DNA of 64,000 bases, taken from assembly GCA_947568835.1 (NCBI GenBank), contig OX387605.1, forward strand, positions 186,001 through 250,000, written 5' to 3'. Below, piece after piece: positions 58,075-64,000 of the stretch (positions within the stretch are counted from its first letter, which is position 1; each line of letters begins with the position of its first letter). Made by a program: the position numbers and the translations under genes. The notes beneath the pieces are model-generated. The model was not told where the DNA came from and did not search any database. It saw only the letters and a program-made list of their open reading frames with translations. The DNA comes from Protonemura montana (lineage: Eukaryota; Arthropoda; Insecta; Plecoptera; Nemouridae).

Positions 58075-58435
58075 CGATGTAGGTCGAGGATTGCAGTTTT
58101 CTTTCAGGAGCACTTCAAGATCGAAGATTGTTCATTTTGAAGAAAAGAAGAGGATTCCATCCGGGTGGCAGCAGAAGAGGATTCCATCCAGGTGGCAGCA
58201 GAAGAGGATTCCTTCCAGGTGGCAGCAGAAGATTTCATCCAGGTGGCAGCAGAAGAGGATTCCATCCAGGTGGCAGAAGAAGAGGATTCCTTACAGGTAG
58301 ATTTCATCCAGGTGGCAGCAGAAGAGGGTTCCTTCCAGGTGGCAGCAGAAGAAGATTCCTTGCAGGTGGCAGCAGAAGAGGGTTTCATCCAGGTGGCAGC
58401 AGAAGAGGATTCCTTGCAGGTGGTAGCCGAAGAAA
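58075..58435. repeat. 27-bp repeat array, block 2, with leader
   Basis: A leader with acceptor-like TTTCTTTCAGGAGCACTTCA precedes about 11 repeat units. A tail GTTAAGCGCCTCACGCAAGT at about 58,487 matches block 1's tail 792 bp earlier. Confidence 0.92.
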
Positions 58436-58789
58436 AAGAAAATCTGGAGAACATGACATGGGGAATATCTGTGTTGTTATTTTGAATTGTTAAGCGCCTC
58501 ACGCAAGTCTTACATTTCAATTAAATACATGTTTGTATGATGAAGCTTCAAAAAAAAAAACCATGCCAGCAGCAAAAAAAGGAAAAGAAAAACTTATAAG
58601 CAAGATAACAAATAGTAAAAAAAATATGCCAGCTGCCAGAAAATAAACCCAGAAAAAAAAAGAATTAATGATCAGTTAAAAAATACATCTTGGCTAAAAA
58701 AAAAATATATTAAAAAAAAAAGAAAAAAAATAGGCATGAGTAAAGTGACGTGTGTCAATGTGACAGAAGCTGTCGAAAGAATGTTGGTC

Positions 58790-60315
58790 GTGGACTCGAG
58801 GTTTCTTTTAGGTGCACTTCAAGACGAGATTGTTCATCTTGAAGACCAGAAGAGGGTTCTGTGCAGGTGGCAGCAGAAGAGGATTCCATCCAGGTGGCAG
58901 CAGAAGAGGATTCCTTCCAGGTGGCAGCAGAAGAGGATTCCTTGCAGGTGGCAGTAGAAGAGGGTTCCATCCAGGTGGCAGCAGAAGAGGATTCCATCCA
59001 GGTGGCAGCAGAAGAGGATTCCATCCAGGTGGCAGCAGAAGATTTCATCCAGGTGGCAGCAGAAGAGGATTCCTTGCAGGTGGCAGCAGAAGAGGGTTCC
59101 TTCCAGGTGGCAGCAGAAGAGGATTCCATCCAGGTGGTAGTAGAAGAGGATTCCTTCCAGGTGGCAGCAGAAGATTTCATCTAGGTGGCAACAGAAGATT
59201 TCATCTAGGTGGCAACAGAAGAGGGTTCCTTCCAGGTGGCAGCAGAAGATTTCATCCAGGTGGCAACAGAAGAGGGTTCCTTCCAGGTGGCAGTAGAAGA
59301 GGATTCCTTCCAGGTGGCAGCAGAAGATTTCATCCAGGTGGCAACAGAAGAGGGTTCCTTTCAGGTGGCAGCAGAAGATTTCATCTAGGTGGCAATAGAA
59401 GAGGGTTCCATCCAGGTGGCAGCAGAAGAGGATTTCTTCCAGGTGGCAGCAGAAGAGGATTCCTTACAGGTGGCAGTAGAAGAGGATTCCTTCCAGGTGG
59501 CAGTAGAAGAGGATTCCTTTCAGGTGGCAGCAGAAGATTTCATCCAGGTGGCAACAGAAGAGGGTTCCTTCCAGGTGGCAGTAGAAGATTTCATCCAGGT
59601 GGCAACAGAAGAGGGTTCCTTCCAGGTGGCAGTAGAAGAGGATTCCTTCCAGGTGGCAGCAGAAGATTTCATCTAGGTGGCAACAGAAGAGGGTTCCTTT
59701 CAGGTGGCAGCAGAAGATTTCATCTAGGTGGCAACAGAAGAGGGTTCCATCCAGGTGGCAGCAGAAGATTTCTTCCAGGTGGCAGCAGAAGAGGATTTCT
59801 TCCAGGTGGCAGCAGAAGAGGATTTCTTCCAGGTGGCAGCAGAAGAGGATTCCTTTCAGGTGGCAGTAGAAGAGGATTCCTTCCAGGTGGCAGCAGAAGA
59901 GGATTCCATCCAGGTGGCAGCAGAAGAGGATTTCTTCCAGGTGGCAGCAGAAGAGGATTCCTTCCAGGTGGCAGTAGAAGAGGATTCCTTCCAGGTGGCA
60001 GTAGAAGAGGATTCCATTCAGGTGGCAGTAGAAGAGGATTCCTTCCAGGTGGCAGCAGAAGAGGATTCCTTCCAGGTGGCAGTAGAAGAGGATTCCATTC
60101 AGGTGGCAGCAGAAGAGGATTCCATCCAGGTGGCAGCAGAAGAGGGTTCCTTCCAGGTGGCAGCAGAAGAGGGTTCCTTCCAGGTGGCAGCAGAAGAGGG
60201 TTCCTTCCAGGTGGCAGCAGAAGAGGATTCCTTGCAGGTGGCAGTAGAAGAGGATTCCTTCCAGGTGGCAGTAGAAGAGGATTCCTTCCAGGTGGCAGCA
60301 GAAGAGGATTTATAG
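58790..60315 (+). repeat. 27-bp repeat array, block 3 (about 55 units) with 517-codon open frame
   Basis: The leader (TTTCTTTTAGGTGCACTTCA) matches block 2. The following array is open in one plus frame for 517 codons to 60,365, with units of the form RRGFLPGGS, RRGFHPGGS or RRFHPGGN. A second plus frame reads EEDSFQVAA, and the minus strand is partly open too. Unit lengths (27 or 24 bp) are all multiples of three, which alone keeps the frame. The start codon of this frame is at 58,812, where I see no signal peptide. Coding status is unproven. Confidence 0.9.
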
Positions 60316-60417
60316 TGCAACACTTGGAAACGATTGGTAAACATTTAACATTTGCAAGTTGTTGATCTGGTAGACTGCAGACTCTGTATATTTACTTTTT
60401 GTGTTTTTGTGTGCAGG

Positions 60418-60541
60418 TTCTGTGCAACCAAGGGTTGGTGCAAGTCCTCGTCGGGGTTTTCCGTGGTTTCCCTCGACGCTGAGAGTGAATGCTAGGACGT
60501 ACCGGAGAGCGGGCCACGAACCAATGCTCTCTATCAACTGA
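60418..60541 (+). CDS. Possible terminal exon after the repeat block
   Basis: TTTTTGTGTGCAG is a plausible acceptor, followed by a 41-codon frame (GSVQPRVGASPRRGFPWFP...) to TGA at 60,539-60,541, with AATAAA at 60,868-60,873. It could be the last exon of a gene that includes the 27-bp repeats. No family is recognised and the upstream joining exon is not determined. Confidence 0.3.
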
Positions 60542-60867
60542 TGTGCCTTCCCATGACTTCGAGGTCGCTGGCTTACATTTCAGTCATTGACCAGCCAAGC
60601 TTTCCTGCAGAATCGGTTTAATTGACAGACTTTTGTGGGACATACTTACCTACTTGACCAATGGTGGTTTTATGTAAATTTTCATACACTTAAATAGCGT
60701 TTCAGCTTACCTATGTTTAACTTATGCAGTTATAACACCTTCAACTTGTCTAATGGTGGTTTTATATGCAATGGTTGTTGTTTTCAACCTTGTTTAAACT
60801 TGTATGGTTGTAATGGATGGCAATAATGCAATGAATATGAACGCCACTTGAGACTGTAAGAAAGAAA

Positions 60868-60873
60868 AATAAA
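60868..60873 (+). terminator. Candidate polyadenylation signal
   Basis: AATAAA (AAAAATAAAAAGC) about 330 bp after the possible terminal exon. Confidence 0.4.
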
Positions 60874-61427
60874 AAGCTAATCTGTGCTACTTTCCTGTAC
60901 TACTGTTTTCTACACATCAACATTACACTACTTCACTACGAGTTGTCTATGATCCCCTCCCAAGCATTGGAGAAATGAAATTAAGACAGATTAGATGAGA
61001 TGGGTTAGATGAATATCATGAATTAACTAGAACTCATGCACATCTGTCTAAATAGATTTTTACTTCGACAGCTTTGACTGTTTATGGTTTGACAGCTTAA
61101 AAATAGGAACCTTCGAGTAAAAAGGCACCTTTCGAATTTGCGGCTCTAATAATACATGTTTTTTAAATGCGTAAGAGTTTTTACTGGTGCTACTGTTTTT
61201 TACAAGACAACAGTATTCCTGTTGAGTGTTTGCTAATGAAGGAGGTGGAATTTAATGGATGTTTTCAATTTCCATCTCTTACCCTTTATGGCTGGGACTT
61301 GTAGACCATGGTAATTTCAAAACAAAGTCAGAGAATAGAACTCCTGTCAGTGGTTCAGTTGGTAAATTTCGAAAATAACCGTTAATCATAATCGAACATA
61401 ATTTCGAAGCGTTCCCACGTCCTCAAC

Positions 61428-62087
61428 TAGGGTTGCCAATGCCATACATCCCGCTTTTCACTCAAAAGTCCCGCGTCCCACGGAGCGGGACAAATGTCCC
61501 GCTCGATCGTAATTTTCTTTTAAAAAATCGCGAAATCGAACATTGCATTTGCATTTTTCCTTATAAATAGCTAATTTTTCCTCTTATTGTGCCAATGGCA
61601 TTATGATTGTACGTATAAAAAAAATAAAAATCTATAATAAAATAGTTTGGTGAAGTGGTTCAGAGCCGTGGGTGAATGTTGTGGTAAGTAACGGACTTGC
61701 TCTGGTGGGATTGACTTGTGGTCCTAAAGATGTCACTGAAGATGTCACAGTCCTGAAGATGTCGGCGCCATCGCCGACGAAACATCGAGTTTTTAGGTCC
61801 TTTTTAGGACCACAAGTCAATCCCACCAGAGCAAGTCCGTTGCTTACCACAATATATTAAAATAATTTAAAGTTGATACATAAATATGACTCAGGATTTC
61901 AAGTGCCCAGAAAAACATTAATATATTTCAACGTGTACAATTGCTGAAAATGGCCCTCAAATCCTGTTCCCACATCCACACCATTATTTTTTGGGGAGCT
62001 TTGACTCTCCCCCGAGCCTCCGGCCTAACTACTTTTCGTTTGTTAGAATTTTTCCCGCCTCCCGAAATTTTTATTATGGCAACCCTA
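61428..62087. mobile_element. hAT-like non-autonomous element, 660 bp, with 8-bp target duplication
   Basis: The ends TAGGGTTGCCA and TGGCAACCCTA form exact inverted repeats of 11 bp. They are flanked by the exact 8-bp direct repeat TCCTCAAC (61,420-61,427 and 62,088-62,095). The size, 8-bp duplication and TAGGG terminus fit a hAT MITE. A second inverted-repeat sequence at 61,679-61,852 lies inside it. Confidence 0.88.
61679..61852. mobile_element. Nested foldback sequence with a hammerhead-like hairpin core
   Basis: Arms of about 45 bp (TTGTGGTAAGTAACGGACTT ... and its near-perfect complement ending GTTGCTTACCACAA) enclose CTGAAGA (61,753-61,759), a 7-bp hairpin GTCGGCG-CCAT-CGCCGAC and GAAAC (61,779-61,783). 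Short pairings ACTG/CAGT, GATG/CATC and CCTAAA/TTTAGG flank it. Confidence 0.6.
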
Positions 62088-62095
62088 TCCTCAAC

Positions 62096-63101
62096 CCACT
62101 ACACAGATTGCTATGTAGATCAGCAAAGATTCTTTTATCCTTAATTTATTAATTTATTTCCACGAGATCTCTCATGCTGCTCTGGAGCTTTTGATAACTT
62201 GGGTTCATATGGAATGTGAATCTTGACATTAGAGAAAATCTGTTTAAATTGCTTCATTCTCACGTGTTGCTGAGTCACTAATAAAAAGTGGGAAACTTGA
62301 AAAACAACCTTTTTGTTGTCGTCTGCGGTTTCTTAAGAATAGGGTTGAGTAATTTGTAATTTTGTATTACATCTACAATACTAATCTTGAGAGAATGACA
62401 AGTTTTCGGACATTTTACGTAACTAATTCCGAATAAAATTATTGTTTTTAATATTGTTACAATGAGTAAAAAACTCGGCTGTGTTTCAACGCCGAAATCT
62501 CACCAGTAAATACAATTTTGATGGCGATAATTTAATATTTTATTCCCCAAAGCATGATTCCAGAAATCTTAGCCACATCTCGATCAGACAAATAGTTGTA
62601 ATGAAACGGAAGTCGACGTAAGTCGGTGCGAAATTACGTCCAGTAGTTACCGACAGTGAGTCGCTCGAACTCGGGGAGACCCATGAATCAGCTGAAGAGA
62701 CCCATGAATCAGCTGAAGAGACCGATGAATCAGCTGAAGAAAAAGCCATCCAGCCAACATTTTCAAAGATGTAATTTTAAGCAAAGAGATTTGAAATACA
62801 TTGCCTGCAAATTTTGTCCAAAACAAAACAGTTTCTAGCCCTTTGAATGACAGAGAAAAAGCAAGTAATTAATGTTCTTTTGTTTCAGTGAAAATGAGTG
62901 TTAGTTGAGTGCAATGTAGTTTAGATATTATACAAGGGTTGATTCTCCAAAAGCATAAACATTTTAGAACTAATCAATAAGAAATATGACTGTAGATTGA
63001 AGAAAAATATTCATAAAGTATAATTCAAGAGAATCTTTTTATTTAGAAAACTAAAACTTAATACAATGAGTGGTGATCAGTTCTTTCTTAGCGTTCGTTT
63101 G
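62096..63101. other. Intergenic AT-rich sequence
   Basis: It contains a three-copy 21-bp repeat (AGACCCATGAATCAGCTGAAG) at 62,678-62,742. AATAAA on the minus strand near 63,040 is a plausible poly(A) signal for the gene to the right. No other gene is seen. Confidence 0.45.
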
Positions 63102-63654
63102 TCACTTCGGGATGCGCTGGTATTCTCCAGGCCGCGAGATATTGCTTGCGCTGACGGCTGCACCATCGCGCCACGAAGGTACGGCTAACTTTGGTGTTGT
63201 CTTGCGCTTGGCTGCCCTCTTAGTGGCCGCGGGGGGTGTTTCTGAAACATATGTCACGTCATCCCAAGGTTGAGTGGGGATTTGTTTAATCTCCAAACCT
63301 TCTTTAGACCAGTTTTCACTTCGATGACAAGTAGACTCATATTGTATGGATGAGATTGAGTAAAAGGAAACAAAACAAAGCTCATGTTGTATGGGCTTAG
63401 TATATGACCGAGGACATGTCATGCTATGTCAAGGCTCTTGTTTTATTTGTATTAAAAACTTGTAAAATACCTTCAAGTGGAGACTTTTGTCCAGACAACT
63501 CACCTTCGATGGCAGAATCATCGCTTGACTCACTGCTCTGTTTCCTAGCTTGACCGTTAGTAGCACGAGCTCCACGCTTGGGACGACCACGCTTGGGCTT
63601 GGGCGGTGAAGACTCCTCATTATCATTGCAAGCCTTGGTGCCGTTTCGCTTGGC
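63102..63654 (-). CDS. 3' end of a basic AT-hook-like chromatin protein gene (two exons seen)
   Basis: The exon 63,654-63,504 (minus) has acceptor ACTTGTTGCAG and donor GTGAGT, and encodes KPKRGRPKRGAR, whose RGRP core is an AT-hook, followed by a Ser/Asp-rich stretch (SSESSDDSAIE) resembling casein-kinase-2 sites. The last exon ends with TGA at 63,102. Its start is uncertain; the phase-compatible acceptor CTAAAG near 63,311 is weak. It reads PTQPWDDVTYVSETPPAA, then KRAAKRKTTPKLAVPSW. Such basic AT-hook tails occur at the C-terminus of chromatin and cohesin-associated proteins such as PDS5, but I cannot assign the family. The rest of the gene lies to the right. Confidence 0.5.
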
Positions 63655-64000
63655 CTGCAACAAGTTGGCTAAATCACTTGGCGATCTCTTTATACCAATC
63701 AGCCTCTAGACTGAGGTACCTTAACAGCCCCACATGAAGGAACCCGCTGGAAAGCTGCAATGATTGATTGTATTGCTTTGTGGGTATAAAACTTGCACTT
63801 CTTTGCAAGGATTTGTTAGGCAGCATTGGAAGTAGCTCCTAGCTAACCATAACTCAAGATTCATAATATTACAAGGTACACTTATATCATATCAAAATAT
63901 CGCAATTCACTCCAAATTGACAAATATTTCATGGCATGAAACATATTCAACGTACAATTTGAGTTACTAGATATTGAATGGATGTGACACAGTAATGTAC
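63655..64000. other. Intron sequence of the right-hand minus-strand gene
   Basis: No exon recognised between 63,655 and the window end. Confidence 0.4.

Noticed and set aside
57184-58520. Ser/Thr-rich minus-strand frames (ESSSAATWK repeats) as a mucin-like protein
   Set aside because: Antisense readings of the 27-bp repeat; the open state follows from unit length.

Overview
The window is eukaryotic and most likely arthropod. Genes are split by GT-AG introns. A 0.5-kb tract of mixed TTAGG/TCAGG pentamers, the insect-type telomere motif and its beetle variant, sits in one intron. There are also 5S-rRNA-derived and tRNA-derived repeats, a LINE and hAT-type elements. I cannot name the species. 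About 40% of the window (my rough sum) is tandem minisatellite, with a different unit in almost every intron or spacer.

Layout, left to right. (1) 1-15,687: a minus-strand gene of unknown function. It has six phase-0 exons at 15,687-5,020 and runs off the left edge; its introns hold 32-, 73- and 119-bp arrays and a 2.7-kb LINE. (2) 16,873-18,698: a complete four-exon minus-strand GOLGA7 homologue, with a 5S-rRNA-derived relic downstream. (3) 19,293-24,922: a 50-bp satellite filling the spacer between divergently transcribed GOLGA7 and LIG3. (4) 26,188-40,489: a complete ten-exon plus-strand DNA ligase III gene (968 codons, PARP-type zinc finger to BRCT). Its introns hold eight minisatellite or simple arrays, telomere-like pentamers, tRNA-like SINEs, a foldback element and a hAT element with intact target duplication. 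(5) 40,780-41,680: a 5S-derived tandem array and probable SINE body. (6) 43,613-48,092: a complete six-exon plus-strand ZFPL1 gene; intron 4 is a 68-bp array. (7) 49,606-50,830: an unrecognised GC-rich open frame with a poly(A) signal. (8) 51,040-54,720: GC-richer, splice-like, apparently non-coding sequence with a duplicated structured segment. (9) 54,700-60,900: degenerate tandem repeats, a 20/21-bp array and a duplicated block of 27-bp repeats with long open frames, ending in a possible terminal exon. (10) 61,420-62,095: a second hAT-like element with a nested inverted repeat carrying a hammerhead-like core. (11) 63,102-63,654: the 3' end of a minus-strand gene for a basic AT-hook-like protein.

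The recognised genes are housekeeping. LIG3 seals nicks in single-strand-break and alternative end-joining repair. GOLGA7 (partner of a DHHC palmitoyltransferase) and ZFPL1 (cis-Golgi) both act at the Golgi, but nothing here shows co-regulation. The most unusual signal is the minisatellite behaviour. In LIG3 intron 3 and in the left-hand gene the repeat unit contains a copy of an exon-intron junction, so splice donors or acceptors have been tandemly multiplied.
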